DNA of 64,000 nt from Halobacillus kuroshimensis DSM 18393 (GCF_000425705.1 NZ_AUDY01000003.1:1-64000), one strand, 5' to 3'; shown: positions 24,947 through 34,705, counted from the stretch's first letter. A program made the numbers and translations. Notes: generated by a model not told the origin, from the letters alone.

Positions 24947-25272
24947 CTCTTACCCTTTTATTTTGTATAGATAATCACATGGGACACAACTGGATACAGT
25001 TTCCCTGAAAAAACAAAAAATCCGCCCCTGTATGAAAACAGGGACGGATGTTCATTCCGCGGTACCACCCATATTCCGTGCAGATCCAGCCGCACGGCGC
25101 TCGGTAAAAAACGGATAACGGCCGTCAGCCGGTTCCACCTACTCTCAATCATTTCAGCAGAACTTCTCAGGGATGATCTTCAACCGATTCCGCCGTCGCT
25201 TTCCACCAGCCAGCGACTCTCTACAGGTCAGGTGATCGATTTACTCTTCCCGTCAATGAAACTATACGTATC
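24947..25272 (-). ncRNA. T-box leader (Ile specifier) of ileS
   Basis: On the minus strand the leader starts at about 25272. Stem I includes AGAGAGTCGCTGG and the specifier region GAAGATCATCCCTGA, where AUC (Ile) occupies the specifier place. The conserved T-box TGGGTGGTACCGCGG lies at 25057-25071. It is followed by a terminator stem ATCCGTCCCTG/CAGGGGCGGAT (25020-25049) and a T-run. Uncharged tRNA-Ile binding should favour the antiterminator and switch on ileS. Confidence 0.92.
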
Positions 25273-25279
25273 TTCTCTA

Positions 25280-25308
25280 ATCGTACAATGGAACGTCAGG
25301 GATGTCAA
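25280..25308 (-). promoter_or_regulatory. Sigma-A promoter of the ileS T-box transcript
   Basis: -35 TTGACA (25303-25308), 17-bp spacer, -10 TACGAT (25280-25285) on the minus strand, placing the transcript start near 25272. Confidence 0.8.
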
Positions 25309-25406
25309 AAAGTTTCTTACCCCCATCTTCGCCCATTCCCTCTTGGATTATACGTGTGGATTTCACTTTACACCCCCACTGATTTTTTGTCATTTTTTAC
25401 GATTGG

Positions 25407-25445
25407 ATCTTTGATTTGTTGTGGTTATCACAGCAGATCAAAGAT
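25407..25445. promoter_or_regulatory. Long inverted repeat upstream of a methyltransferase gene
   Basis: ATCTTTGAT (25407-25415) and ATCAAAGAT (25437-25445) are perfect arms; inside them TGTTGTG pairs with CACAGCA apart from one position. No T-run follows, so it is not a simple terminator. It may be an operator or an mRNA hairpin controlling the gene at 25514. Confidence 0.45.
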
Positions 25446-25513
25446 TGGTATTATCCAAAACCCATGCTTCGGATTACACTATAAGCAACTCCATTGAAGG
25501 AAGGATGTCTGGG

Positions 25514-26290
25514 ATGAAAAATGAACAGAAACGGCGTGTACAGGAAACTTTCTCAAAAAACAAAGAGGCGTATGTTCAAAGCACCACCCATAACAATCCT
25601 GATGATTTGAAACTGTTGGTCGAATGGCTGCAGCCGGAACAACACTGGAGGGTGCTCGATGCAGCCACAGGCGGCGGTCATGTGGCCAAGGCTGTGCAGC
25701 CGTTCGTGCACCGTGTATATGCGGCAGATCTGACAAAGGAAATGCTCCAGAACACAGCCGCCCACCTTTCCAGCATCGCTGATATGGCGTTTATTATAGC
25801 GGATGCTGAAGAGCTTCCTTTTCTTGACGATTACTTCGATGCGGTCACCTGCCGGATTGCTCCCCATCACTTTCCTGAACCCGATACCTTTGTATCGGAA
25901 GTCTCCCGCGTCCTGAAACCCGGCGGCCGCTTCCTCATGATTGATAACACAGCACCTGAAGATGATCAGCTTGACCATTTTTACAACGCTCTTGAAAAAA
26001 GGAGGGACCCCACCCACGTCCGTGCCTTGAAGGTATCGGAATGGGAAGCCTTATTCAACGACCAATCGCTGATCGTGAAGAAACACTTGAAACGGCAGAA
26101 GACCCTCCCCTTTTCGTCGTGGGTGACACGCACCCAGTCCTGTCCTGTTGAACAGCGCGCGATAGAACAGGCTTTATTGTCGGCCGACACCAATACCAAG
26201 GCCTACTTTTCCATTACATCGTCAGATTCAGGTGTTGAACATTTTTCCGTCGACGAGTATATGGTTCTTGTAGAAAAAGGTTCCTGCTAA
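25514..26290 (+). CDS. Class I SAM-dependent methyltransferase (UbiE/YcgJ-like)
   Basis: A 258-aa cytosolic enzyme, starting at the ATG 8 nt after AAGGA; another ATG 9 nt upstream sits too close to that site. Motif I is VLDAATGGGHVAKAV (near residue 47), motif II VYAADLTKEML, post-I ADAEELPFLDDYFD, and LKPGGRFLMIDN is motif III. These match small-molecule methyltransferases such as UbiE/MenG relatives; the substrate is unknown. It lies alone between the ileS leader and the cytochrome bd genes and may be controlled by the inverted repeat at 25407-25445. Confidence 0.85.
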   Translation: MKNEQKRRVQETFSKNKEAYVQSTTHNNPDDLKLLVEWLQPEQHWRVLDAATGGGHVAKAVQPFVHRVYAADLTKEMLQNTAAHLSSIADMAFIIADAEELPFLDDYFDAVTCRIAPHHFPEPDTFVSEVSRVLKPGGRFLMIDNTAPEDDQLDHFYNALEKRRDPTHVRALKVSEWEALFNDQSLIVKKHLKRQKTLPFSSWVTRTQSCPVEQRAIEQALLSADTNTKAYFSITSSDSGVEHFSVDEYMVLVEKGSC

Positions 26291-26301
26291 CGAATAATCC
26301 T

Positions 26302-26352
26302 CCACCTCATAGGAAGAATAACCAAAGGATAATGAAACTTGTTGTGAGGTGG
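26302..26352 (+). promoter_or_regulatory. Inverted repeat covering the ythA ribosome binding site
   Basis: CCACCTCA (26302-26309) is perfectly complementary to TGAGGTGG (26345-26352), and the second arm is the Shine-Dalgarno sequence of ythA. If both arms are transcribed, they could mask the start region. No Rex- or Fnr-like box was seen. Confidence 0.35.
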
Positions 26353-26360
26353 GAAATCAA

Positions 26361-27686
26361 ATGGATATCGTCGTCATGGCCCGTGCCCTTTTCGGAACTT
26401 CCCTGGGCTTCCATATCATCTATGCCACCATCGGTGTAGGACTTCCTGTGATGATCATCATAGCGGAAGTTATGTATTTCATTAAAAAAGACAGTGATTA
26501 TGCACTGCTGGCGAGAAGATGGACGAAGGCCTTCGCCATCCTGCTTGCTGTATCGATCGCATCCGGAACGATTGTAGGCGTTATGATTTCCCTGCTGTTT
26601 CCTGACTTCATGGAAATCGTCGGCCAGGTCATCGCCCTGCCGTTCCAGATGGAGATTTTCGCTTTCCTGATTGAAGCGGTTTTCATGTCGATTTACTTAT
26701 ATGCGGCGGACCGCCTGCCGCCGACGCTCCGTCTTGTAAGCATCATCTCTGTTGCTCTTGGAGCGACTGCGTCGGCCATACTGATCACCGATGTCCATGC
26801 CTGGATGAACACCCCGGCGGGCTTCCGTATGCTTCCAAACGGGGAAATTACAGATATTGATACGTGGGCGGCCTTTTTCAACCCGAGCTTCGGGGTCACG
26901 GCCATCCATGTCACCCTTTCCGCCTACATGACCGTCGCTTTTCTTGTGGCTTCCGTGGCTGCGCTCCGTTTGATGAAGTCGAAAATCACCGACCAGGAGC
27001 GGGCCTATCATAAAAAAGCGTTGATGATCGCCCTTTATTTCGGCGCGTTGATGTCTTTAGGGACAGCAATCAACGGCCACGAAACCGCTCAAATGCTCCA
27101 TGAATACAACCCAAGAAAACTGGCAGCTGCTGAAGGGTTATTCGAGACCCAGCGTTATGCCCCGCTTTCTGTCGGAGGCTACACGTCCCTTGAGGACCAG
27201 CGGGTGAAGTACGCCATTGAAATTCCATACGGACTGAGCTTCCTTGCCGGTGACCGGCTTGATACCGAAGTGATTGGTCTGAATGAATACCCGCAGGAGC
27301 TGTGGCCGCCATTGTATGTCCATATTTTGTTCAATGTCATGGTCGGCATCGGTACTGTCCTGATTGCCGTCGCTTTTGCCGCCTTGTTCTGGAAACTCGT
27401 CCTAAAAAAAGAGTTTCCCGGATGGATTCTCGCCATCCTTGTCGTCAGCGGACCGCTGGCTTTGCTGGCAATCGAAGCTGGCTGGTGCTTCAGCTGTATC
27501 GGACGTCAGCCCTGGACGATTACAGACGTCTTGAGAACAGGGGAAGCTGCAACAAAATCCAAAAGTGTCGGTTTTCTCTTTTACTTGTTCATGAGTTTGT
27601 ACATCACTCTGTTGTTCGTCACAGGATTCGTCCTTCGGTTCTATTTCAAGAGAAACCCTGTCAGCCGGGACTTGAGCTCTCAATAA
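26361..27686 (+). CDS. ythA: Cytochrome bd-type quinol oxidase subunit I (YthA-like)
   Basis: A 441-aa membrane protein; the ATG is chosen because GAGGTGGG precedes it, with a GTG four codons upstream rejected. It starts DIVVMARALFGTSLGFHII with the haem-ligand histidine near residue 18. The quinol loop contains NGHETAQMLHEYNPRKLAAAEG (shown in part; near 240), and GRQPWT lies near 378. Nine helices are predicted. The short Q-loop and the CIGRQPW wording resemble B. subtilis YthA, the second bd-type oxidase, more than CydA. It reduces O2 with menaquinol, and subunit II follows after 24 nt. Confidence 0.92.
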   Translation: MDIVVMARALFGTSLGFHIIYATIGVGLPVMIIIAEVMYFIKKDSDYALLARRWTKAFAILLAVSIASGTIVGVMISLLFPDFMEIVGQVIALPFQMEIFAFLIEAVFMSIYLYAADRLPPTLRLVSIISVALGATASAILITDVHAWMNTPAGFRMLPNGEITDIDTWAAFFNPSFGVTAIHVTLSAYMTVAFLVASVAALRLMKSKITDQERAYHKKALMIALYFGALMSLGTAINGHETAQMLHEYNPRKLAAAEGLFETQRYAPLSVGGYTSLEDQRVKYAIEIPYGLSFLAGDRLDTEVIGLNEYPQELWPPLYVHILFNVMVGIGTVLIAVAFAALFWKLVLKKEFPGWILAILVVSGPLALLAIEAGWCFSCIGRQPWTITDVLRTGEAATKSKSVGFLFYLFMSLYITLLFVTGFVLRFYFKRNPVSRDLSSQ

Positions 27687-27710
27687 AGGCAGAGAAAGGA
27701 AGAACTTTTT

Positions 27711-28736
27711 ATGGAAGCTTCAACACTGGCCGTCACCATTCTGTGGAGCCTGCTGTTCATTTACGCAATGCTCGGATCTCTTGATTTCGGGGCAGGGTTC
27801 TGGGGGATGATTTATGGAAAAAGTGAGGAAAAAAGCGCCGCCCAGATTGCCAACCGCTTTTTATCTCCGACGTGGGAGGTCACCAATGTATTCCTCGTCA
27901 TCTTCGTCGTTTCAGTGGTCACGTTTTTCCCTTATGCAACGACGCTTCTGAGCAGTGTCCTGCTCGTTCCTGTCGCGCTCGGACTGCTGCTCCTGACGAT
28001 CCGGACCACCTTTATGGTGTTCCAGCACTATGCAGGGAAATTTGTCGGGCTCCTTCGTGTCACCTCCGGGGTCACAGGTTTGATCATTCCTGCCCTGCTC
28101 GTCAGTATTCTGCCGATTACCCTTGGGGGATTCATCAGCTTTGAGGATGACTACCCGCGGTTGGAATACGGAGAGCTTCTGACCCATCCGACGCTGTACA
28201 TGCACGTATTGTTCGGTCTATCCACCGAGTTGTTTATTTCAGCGGTTTTTTTAATGGACTATGCCAAGGAAGCTGAAGACTGGGATGCGTATGATACATT
28301 CAGAAAGCACGCCCTGTGGCTCGGACCTGTCAGCATCGCCGTCGCCATGCTGACGATCGGAACATTTCCTGAGGAAGCTGGTTGGATTGTTGATAATATT
28401 GAGCAGAATTGGCTCATTTTCGGCCTTTCCCTGTTGTTTTTCCTGATCGGCTATGTTCTTTTGTTTTTGAAAAAACCGGACGGAAGAAAGGGACGGGCCC
28501 GCCCTGCCGTCATCATGATCGTGCTGCAGTACGGATTCGCTATTTATGCGTACGGATCCGCCCACCTGCCGTACTTGATTTACCCGGATTTAACAGTCAG
28601 CGATGGGTTCACCAACGCTTCCACCTTTTACCCCATGCTGATCGTCTATGCTGTCGGTTTCGGGATTTTGATTCCAGCCTTCTATTTATTCTGGAGATTG
28701 TTCCTGAAAGACCGGCGCTACTTAAAGCAGCAGTAA
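27711..28736 (+). CDS. ythB: Cytochrome bd-type quinol oxidase subunit II (YthB-like)
   Basis: A 341-aa membrane protein with about eight helices. LGSLDFGAGFWGMIYG near residue 22 and SPTWEVTNVFLVI near 52 are the subunit II landmarks (W and E near the haem site). It is required for assembly of the oxidase with subunit I. AAAGGAAG precedes the ATG. No cydCD or cydX gene is nearby. The unit ends in a terminator at 28743-28777. Confidence 0.92.
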   Translation: MEASTLAVTILWSLLFIYAMLGSLDFGAGFWGMIYGKSEEKSAAQIANRFLSPTWEVTNVFLVIFVVSVVTFFPYATTLLSSVLLVPVALGLLLLTIRTTFMVFQHYAGKFVGLLRVTSGVTGLIIPALLVSILPITLGGFISFEDDYPRLEYGELLTHPTLYMHVLFGLSTELFISAVFLMDYAKEAEDWDAYDTFRKHALWLGPVSIAVAMLTIGTFPEEAGWIVDNIEQNWLIFGLSLLFFLIGYVLLFLKKPDGRKGRARPAVIMIVLQYGFAIYAYGSAHLPYLIYPDLTVSDGFTNASTFYPMLIVYAVGFGILIPAFYLFWRLFLKDRRYLKQQ

Positions 28737-28742
28737 GCACAT

Positions 28743-28777
28743 GCAGCCACTTCCCTGCGGGGATGGCTGCTTTTTTT
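28743..28777 (+). terminator. Terminator of ythAB
   Basis: GCAGCCA and TGGCTGC arms with a GC-rich loop, followed by TTTTTTTGTTT. Confidence 0.85.
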
Positions 28778-28829
28778 GTTTACCCACTTTCTGTAAGAGG
28801 GTACTGAACTACAAAAAAGGAGAAACGCT

Positions 28830-29798
28830 ATGACAGAACTATCGAACTCCTATTTGGAAGAAGCTATTGAGGACAGCCGTCCCTATGCTTCTCAAGGAAA
28901 GGTGAATATGAACCTTCCTGATTACGGGGAGGCAAATAAAGACTTCCTCGGCGTCAGCATCATCACGACAGACGGCTCGTGCTACAGCGCCGGGGATCAT
29001 GATCAATACATTCCGATGCAGAGTACCTCAAAAGTCATCAGCTTGATGCTTGCTCTCCAGGACTTCGGAAAGGACCGTGTTTTTCAAACCGTAGGAATGG
29101 AGCCGATGGGAGATTTCTTCAATTCCATCAGCCAGCTGGAGTCCTATGACACAAGCAAACCTTTCAACCCGATGATTAACGCAGGCGCTATCGCTACAGC
29201 TTCCCTTATTAAAGAACAGAGCGTGGAAAACCGGTTCGACCGCTATATGAATTTCTTAAAGAAAATCACCAGCAACGATCATCTTGAAATGAGCGGAGAG
29301 ATGTACGAAGCAGAAAAGGCGAACGGCTCGCGCAACCGTTCCCTCGCCTACTTTATGCACAGTACAGGCACACTTGTAACCGATGTCGAAGAAGCGCTGG
29401 ATTTATACTATCGTATGAATGCAGTCATGATGTGCTGTCATGACTTTGCCCGGGTCGGCTTGTTCCTTGCTAAAGGCGGCCTCGATCCAGATACGGAAGA
29501 AAGCTTGATTCCCGCCCACCACCTAAGAACCGTAAAAGCCATCATGATGACCTCCGGGATGTACAACTCCTCCGGCCACTACGCAGTCGAAGCTGGATTC
29601 CCATGTAAAAGCGGAGTATCCGGGAGCATCATCGGTACGGTGCCTGGAAGAATGGGAATCGGCGTCGTCGGCCCTGCCATTGATGAAAAGGGAAACAGCA
29701 CAGCCGGCGGCGCTTTAATCAAAAAATTGTCCAGGGACCTGGAATTGAATATGTTCGGCATAGAAAATACAGAAAGGACGAAGGACCATGCCTTTTGA
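28830..29798 (+). CDS. glsA: Glutaminase
   Basis: A 322-aa enzyme of the serine-dependent beta-lactamase-like glutaminase family, close to the usual 305-330 aa. It hydrolyses L-glutamine to glutamate and ammonia. The catalytic SxxK is in MQSTSKVISLML (near residue 64). PFNPMINAGAIA (near 113), the tyrosine region SLAYFMHSTGTL (near 170) and KSGVSGSIIGTVPGRMG (near 255) are conserved. The start is after AAAAAGGAG. Glutamate is a compatible solute, which may be relevant in a halophile. The 3' end overlaps the DUF4385 gene by 11 nt. Confidence 0.95.
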   Translation: MTELSNSYLEEAIEDSRPYASQGKVNMNLPDYGEANKDFLGVSIITTDGSCYSAGDHDQYIPMQSTSKVISLMLALQDFGKDRVFQTVGMEPMGDFFNSISQLESYDTSKPFNPMINAGAIATASLIKEQSVENRFDRYMNFLKKITSNDHLEMSGEMYEAEKANGSRNRSLAYFMHSTGTLVTDVEEALDLYYRMNAVMMCCHDFARVGLFLAKGGLDPDTEESLIPAHHLRTVKAIMMTSGMYNSSGHYAVEAGFPCKSGVSGSIIGTVPGRMGIGVVGPAIDEKGNSTAGGALIKKLSRDLELNMFGIENTERTKDHAF

Positions 29799-30234
29799 TT
29801 ACGATTTAGATTTTGATTCCATTGATTTCAGAGAAGAACCCGAAAAATACCGCGTCGGGCGCGGCGAACAGGGTGTGCTTCTCGTCGAACCCTACAAAAG
29901 TGAAATTCTGCAGCACTGGCGCTTTAAAACACCGGAAATCGCAAAAGAGTCGTCAGAAAAAATCTACGCCATGTTCGAAGAGTATAAGAAAAACGATGAT
30001 TTCATCGGCATGGATATGGCCCGTAAATTCCTCCAGATGGGGTATACACGCTCGCGCCGGTACGCCAATTACAAAGGTGGAAAAAAATACGATGACGATG
30101 GAGACATCAACGACCGTGACATGGATGAGGAAAAAGCAGAATCAGCCCGGATTTTCGAAGAGAAATGGATCAAAGCCCGCGAGGATGAAGAATACCTTGA
30201 GAAAAAACGGACCCACCAAAAGGAATTCGGATAA
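29788..30234 (+). CDS. DUF4385-type protein
   Basis: A 148-aa soluble, very charged protein with the DUF4385 pattern: FREEPEKYRVGRGEQGVLLVEP near the start, LQHWRFKTPE, FIGMDMARKFLQMGYTRSRRYANYKGG and an acidic/basic C-terminal helix. Function is unknown. Its ATG lies inside the glutaminase gene (11-nt overlap) after AAAGGACGAAGG, so the two are coupled. Confidence 0.85.
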   Translation: MPFDYDLDFDSIDFREEPEKYRVGRGEQGVLLVEPYKSEILQHWRFKTPEIAKESSEKIYAMFEEYKKNDDFIGMDMARKFLQMGYTRSRRYANYKGGKKYDDDGDINDRDMDEEKAESARIFEEKWIKAREDEEYLEKKRTHQKEFG

Positions 30235-30278
30235 AACAGGACGTTTCGATTAAAATTGAAAAATCTTCCGCATGCATA

Positions 30279-30307
30279 TTGTCAAAACTTTCTGAGTAGT
30301 GTAGAGT
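30279..30307 (+). promoter_or_regulatory. Sigma-A promoter of the S-box operon
   Basis: -35 TTGTCA (30279-30284), 17-bp spacer, -10 TAGAGT (30302-30307), about 30 bp before the riboswitch. Confidence 0.7.
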
Positions 30308-30340
30308 AGTCATCAACATTTACATGAACTTACAATTATA

Positions 30341-30503
30341 TTCTTATCGAGAGAGGCAGAGGGACTGGCCCTGTGAAGCCTCAGCAACCCCTGGTATCGA
30401 CCAGAAGGGTGCTAACTCCAGCAAGTTGTTGATCAACTTGAAAGATAAGAAGAAGCCTTGGATATCCAGGACGCCTTCTTCTTAGAGAAGGCGTCCTTTT
30501 TCG
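30341..30503 (+). ncRNA. SAM-I (S-box) riboswitch with terminator
   Basis: The aptamer is closed by P1 arms TTCTTATC (30341-30348) and GATAAGAA (30444-30451). It has the S-box hallmarks AGAGGCAGAGGGACTGGCCC, GAAGCCTCAGCAACC and GGTGCTAACTCCAGCAA (each given in part). The expression platform ends in a terminator, AGGACGCCTTCT (30468-30479) with its complement (30486-30497) and TTTTTC. SAM binding stops transcription, so metI-metC-yitJ-metH is expressed when methionine/SAM is low. Confidence 0.97.
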
Positions 30504-30555
30504 TCTTCACGCTTCTTCCTCTCTTGATCAGTTCATAAACGAAAGGAGTATTTTT

Positions 30556-31671
30556 ATGTGTCACACGGAAACAAAATTCGTCCAGACAGGAAACCAGCGG
30601 AACGAACCGTACGGAGCGATCAATCCACCGGTTTACTTTTCCACCCCTTACCGCCACCCCGGGCTCGGGGAATCTACAGGATTTGATTATACGCGGACGG
30701 GCAACCCGACAAGAAAAATCCTTGAAGCATCCATCGCCGATATCGAAGAAGGTGACGCAGGTTTTGCATTCAGTTCAGGAATGTCCGCCATCCAGACCGT
30801 CCTCTCCCTATTCCGGGAGGGTGATGAAATTCTCGTATCCGAAGATTTATACGGGGGAACCTACCGCTTATTTGAACATATGAAGGAGCGTTATCGTCTA
30901 CAGTTCACCTACCTGGAAAACGAAAAGCTGAATGACCTCCCTTCTTATGTGACCGAACGTACGAAAGCCGTTTACATTGAAACCCCGACAAACCCGCTCA
31001 TGCACCAAACCGACATCAAGCAGATGGCCGGACTTGCAAAAGAACATGACCTCCTGCTGATTGTCGATAACACCCTTTACACACCGGCCCTTCAACAGCC
31101 GTTGAAGGATGGAGCGGACATCGTCATTCACAGCGCGACGAAATATTTGGCTGGACATAACGATGTTCTGGCCGGACTTCTTGTCAGTAAAGGAACAGAC
31201 ATCAGCGAAAAGCTCGCTTTTCATCAGAATACATCCGGGGCTGTCCTGTCGCCGTTCGACTCCTGGCTCGTCATGCGCGGCATGAAAACCCTGCCTCTAC
31301 GGATGAGGCAGCATGAAGGCAACGCCAAAGCCGTCGTTCGATTCCTGGAGGATCATCCATGTGTGAGTGATATTTTCTACCCAGGAAAAGGCGGCATGGT
31401 GTCCTTCCGGCTAAAGGAAGAAGATTGGATCGACCCTTTTCTAAGAGGATTGAATTTAATCAGTTTCGCGGAAAGTCTCGGAGGTGTGGAGAGCTTCATC
31501 ACCTACCCCGCCACCCAGACCCATGCCGATATCCCTGAAGAAGAACGCGTCCGCTACGGCGTGTGCAATAAACTGCTCCGTTTTTCCGTAGGCGTGGAGC
31601 ATATCGATGATCTTTTGACAGATCTTCAATCTACTTTGAGTCAATTACCTAAGGAGGAATCCGTCCAATGA
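30556..31671 (+). CDS. metI: Cystathionine gamma-synthase / O-acetylhomoserine thiolyase MetI
   Basis: A 371-aa PLP enzyme of the Cys/Met metabolism family. YTRTGNPTRKILE (near residue 46), FSSGMSAIQTVLSLF, the PLP lysine in HSATKYLAGHNDVLAG (near 200) and the C-terminal LRFSVGVEHIDDLLTDL are diagnostic. It uses an activated homoserine ester with cysteine (or sulfide) to give cystathionine (or homocysteine). It is first in the S-box operon. The start follows AAAGGAG. It shares ATGA with metC. Confidence 0.93.
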   Translation: MCHTETKFVQTGNQRNEPYGAINPPVYFSTPYRHPGLGESTGFDYTRTGNPTRKILEASIADIEEGDAGFAFSSGMSAIQTVLSLFREGDEILVSEDLYGGTYRLFEHMKERYRLQFTYLENEKLNDLPSYVTERTKAVYIETPTNPLMHQTDIKQMAGLAKEHDLLLIVDNTLYTPALQQPLKDGADIVIHSATKYLAGHNDVLAGLLVSKGTDISEKLAFHQNTSGAVLSPFDSWLVMRGMKTLPLRMRQHEGNAKAVVRFLEDHPCVSDIFYPGKGGMVSFRLKEEDWIDPFLRGLNLISFAESLGGVESFITYPATQTHADIPEEERVRYGVCNKLLRFSVGVEHIDDLLTDLQSTLSQLPKEESVQ

Positions 31672-32849
31672 ATACCCATTCCCTGCAGACCCGCCTGCTT
31701 CACAACGACCAGAAGTTCGATCCGCAGACCGGAGCGGTGAGTGTCCCGATCCAACAGTCCTCAACCTTTCACCAACAGGATTTTGACACACCTGGAGATT
31801 ACGACTACAGCCGGTCGGGAAACCCGACAAGAACAGCGTTGGAAGAGACGATCGCCGGCCTTGAAAACGGCACGAAAGGCTTTGCTTTCGCCTCCGGAAT
31901 GGCAGCGATCTCCACAGCATTCATGCTTTTATCCAAAGGGGATCACATCGTTATAACCAAGGACGTATACGGGGGGACTTTCCGAATGATCCACGATGTT
32001 CTCCACCGCTTTGGAATCGATCACACCTTTGTTGACATGACCGATCTGCATGAAGTGGCTACAGCCATAAAGCCGAATACGAAGCTGTTATATATTGAAA
32101 CTCCTTCCAATCCAACACTTGAAATCACTGATATAAGTGCAGTGGCAAAACTCGCCAAAGCGAACAACTGCCTCACCTTTGTCGATAACACCTTTATGAC
32201 ACCAGCCCTGCAGCGTCCGCTCGACCTTGGCGCCGATCTTGTCCTCCATAGTGCAACAAAGTTCATTGCCGGACACAGTGACGTCGTCGCCGGGTTAGCC
32301 GTGACCAACAGGAAAGACGTCGCAGAGGCTCTTTCTTTTCTACAGAATTCTTTCGGATCTATTCTGGGCGCACACGATTGCTGGCTCGTGCTCCGCGGCC
32401 TGAAGACACTCCACTGCCGAATCACCCAATCATCTCAATCAGCGGCAAAAGTCGCAGAAGCTTTATCCAGTCACCCTCTGGTCGAGCACGTGTACTATCC
32501 AGGCTTCCGCTGTCATCCGGGGAATTCCACCCACACGTATCAATCCGACGGGTATGGAGCCGTTCTATCTTTCCGCCTCCGTGACGAGGAGGCTGTCCGT
32601 CAATTCACAAAAGCTGTCGAAATTCCGGTGTATGCCGTAAGTCTTGGAGCTGTCGAGTCGATCTTATCGTACCCGGCGCGGATGTCCCATGCCTCCATGC
32701 CTAAGGAGGAACGGGCCAAACGCGGCATCACAGACGGACTGCTGCGTTTATCGGTCGGATTGGAAAAACCGGAGGACCTGATCGCTGACTTTTCGCAGGC
32801 TTTGAACCAAATCGAACGGACTGCTGAAGTCAGGAGGGTGAGTATATGA
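31668..32849 (+). CDS. metC: Cystathionine beta-lyase MetC
   Basis: A 393-aa PLP enzyme paralogous to Met[17 protein letters not shown] (near residue 44), [15 protein letters not shown] lysine in [17 protein letters not shown] (near 200), [20 protein letters not shown] and [17 protein letters not shown]. It splits cystathionine to homocysteine, pyruvate and ammonia. AAGGAGG before the ATG lies in the metI 3' end; overlaps of 4 nt at both ends tie it to metI and yitJ. Confidence 0.93.
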   Translation: MNTHSLQTRLLHNDQKFDPQTGAVSVPIQQSSTFHQQDFDTPGDYDYSRSGNPTRTALEETIAGLENGTKGFAFASGMAAISTAFMLLSKGDHIVITKDVYGGTFRMIHDVLHRFGIDHTFVDMTDLHEVATAIKPNTKLLYIETPSNPTLEITDISAVAKLAKANNCLTFVDNTFMTPALQRPLDLGADLVLHSATKFIAGHSDVVAGLAVTNRKDVAEALSFLQNSFGSILGAHDCWLVLRGLKTLHCRITQSSQSAAKVAEALSSHPLVEHVYYPGFRCHPGNSTHTYQSDGYGAVLSFRLRDEEAVRQFTKAVEIPVYAVSLGAVESILSYPARMSHASMPKEERAKRGITDGLLRLSVGLEKPEDLIADFSQALNQIERTAEVRRVSI

Positions 32850-34705
32850 CATTACGTGAAGCCCTCCATAGACAAACACTGGTCGGAGACGGGGCGATGG
32901 GGACTCTTCTATATTCCTACGGGGTCGACCAGTGTTTCGAGGAACTGAACCTTTCGCATCCAGAAGAAGTGAAAAGCGTTCATGACGCTTACGTCCAGGC
33001 AGGAGCCGATTTGATTCAAACCAATACGTACGGTGCCAATTACATCAAACTTGGCCGTTACGGCCTCGAGGATCACGTAAAGGAGATCAATACAGCCGCT
33101 GTCCAGCTCGCAAGACATGCCGCCGGCGACAAGGCGTATGTACTCGGAACGGTCGGCGGCATCCGGGGGGTTCAGAAACAAGCTGTTTCTCTTGAGGAAA
33201 TAAAACGAAGCTTCCGGGAACAACTCTACTGTCTTTTGTTTGGACAAGTGGACGGCCTTCTTTTTGAAACCTTCTATGATCTAGAGGAACTCTCCACCAT
33301 TCTGTCTATCGCCCAGAAGGAAACAGACCTTCCTCTGATTGCCCAGGTATCGATGCATGAACCCGGGGTGCTGCAGGATGGTACACCACTCCCTGACGCG
33401 CTCACTCACCTGGAAAAAATCGGAGCGGACGTGACAGGCATCAACTGCCGTCTCGGCCCGTACCATATGATCCAGTCCTTAGAAGAAGTGCCCTTACCCG
33501 AAAAAGCTTTTCTATCTGTCTATCCGAATGCCAGTCTGCCGGCCTTTCAGGATGGCAGACTCGTTTATGCGACAGATCCCTCCTACTTTCAAAAAAGCGC
33601 CCGGGCGCTTTACGACCAAGGGGCGCGGATCATCGGCGGGTGCTGCGGCACAACACCGGAGCACATTGAAGCCATCGCATCCAAAGTAAAAGAAAAAGCA
33701 CCGATCAAAGAAAAGATTGTAGTTGTCCGACAAAAGGCCGAAACAGCCGTCCAATCCACTAAAGATCAACGACCACACCTCCATGAAGCGGCGAAGAAAG
33801 GCCGGTCCATCATTGTCGAACTGGATCCCCCGAAAAAGTTGAACATTGACCGTTTTCTTAAAGGGTCCAAAGCGCTTCAGGAAGCTGGTGTTAACTCGAT
33901 CACCCTTGCGGATAACTCCCTAGCCTCTCCACGAATCAGCAACTCTGTTATGGCTTCGATCATTAAAGAGAAATATGATGTCGATCCACTCGTCCATATC
34001 GCCTGCCGGGACCGCAATCTTCTCGGTCTGCAGTCCCACTTGATGGGTCTTCATACACAAGGCATCCGCCAAGTCCTTGCGGTCACCGGCGATCCCACGA
34101 AGATCGGGGATTTTCCTGGAGCGACGTCTGTCTATGATTTGTCATCTTTGGATCTCATTCACTATATTAAGCAGATGAACAGAGGCATTTCTTTTTCCGG
34201 AAATTCTCTCGGGAACCAAACATCATTCTCAGTCGCTGCAGCCTTTAATCCGAATGTAAGAAATTTGAACCGTGCCGTAGGAAGAATGAAGAAGAAAATC
34301 ACCGCCGGCGCTGATTACTTTATCAGTCAGCCTGTGTTTAACGAAGAGCAGCTTCTCGAAGTCTATGAAGCGACAAAACAAGTGGAAGCCCCTCTTTACA
34401 TCGGCATCATGCCGTTGACAAGCGCACGCAATGCTGAATTCCTTCACAATGAAGTGCCCGGCATCACCCTGTCTCCTTCTATACTGGAAAAAATGGAAAA
34501 ATCCGGACAGGACCGGAAACAAGCGCAGGCCGAGGGCATCAGCATCGCAAAGTCCCTCATCGATACAGCGGTTGACCTGTTTAACGGCATTTACTTGATC
34601 ACCCCGTTCCTCCGCTACGAGATGACGGTGGAACTAACGAAGTACATTAAACAGAAAACAAAGGAACAGGAAAGGAAGATGTCCGATGGCATCCACATGG
34701 TTTGA
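32846..34705 (+). CDS. yitJ: Bifunctional homocysteine S-methyltransferase / methylene-THF reductase (YitJ-like)
   Basis: A 619-aa two-domain protein. About residues 1-285 are a homocysteine S-methyltransferase barrel ([24 protein letters not shown] and the zinc cysteines in GINCRLGP and [12 protein letters not shown]). Residues 325-605 are a MetF-type reductase ([44 protein letters not shown]). It reduces methylene-THF and may pass methyl groups to homocysteine. It sits between metC and metH, so it feeds methyl-THF to MetH. Confidence 0.94.
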   Translation: MTLREALHRQTLVGDGAMGTLLYSYGVDQCFEELNLSHPEEVKSVHDAYVQAGADLIQTNTYGANYIKLGRYGLEDHVKEINTAAVQLARHAAGDKAYVLGTVGGIRGVQKQAVSLEEIKRSFREQLYCLLFGQVDGLLFETFYDLEELSTILSIAQKETDLPLIAQVSMHEPGVLQDGTPLPDALTHLEKIGADVTGINCRLGPYHMIQSLEEVPLPEKAFLSVYPNASLPAFQDGRLVYATDPSYFQKSARALYDQGARIIGGCCGTTPEHIEAIASKVKEKAPIKEKIVVVRQKAETAVQSTKDQRPHLHEAAKKGRSIIVELDPPKKLNIDRFLKGSKALQEAGVNSITLADNSLASPRISNSVMASIIKEKYDVDPLVHIACRDRNLLGLQSHLMGLHTQGIRQVLAVTGDPTKIGDFPGATSVYDLSSLDLIHYIKQMNRGISFSGNSLGNQTSFSVAAAFNPNVRNLNRAVGRMKKKITAGADYFISQPVFNEEQLLEVYEATKQVEAPLYIGIMPLTSARNAEFLHNEVPGITLSPSILEKMEKSGQDRKQAQAEGISIAKSLIDTAVDLFNGIYLITPFLRYEMTVELTKYIKQKTKEQERKMSDGIHMV

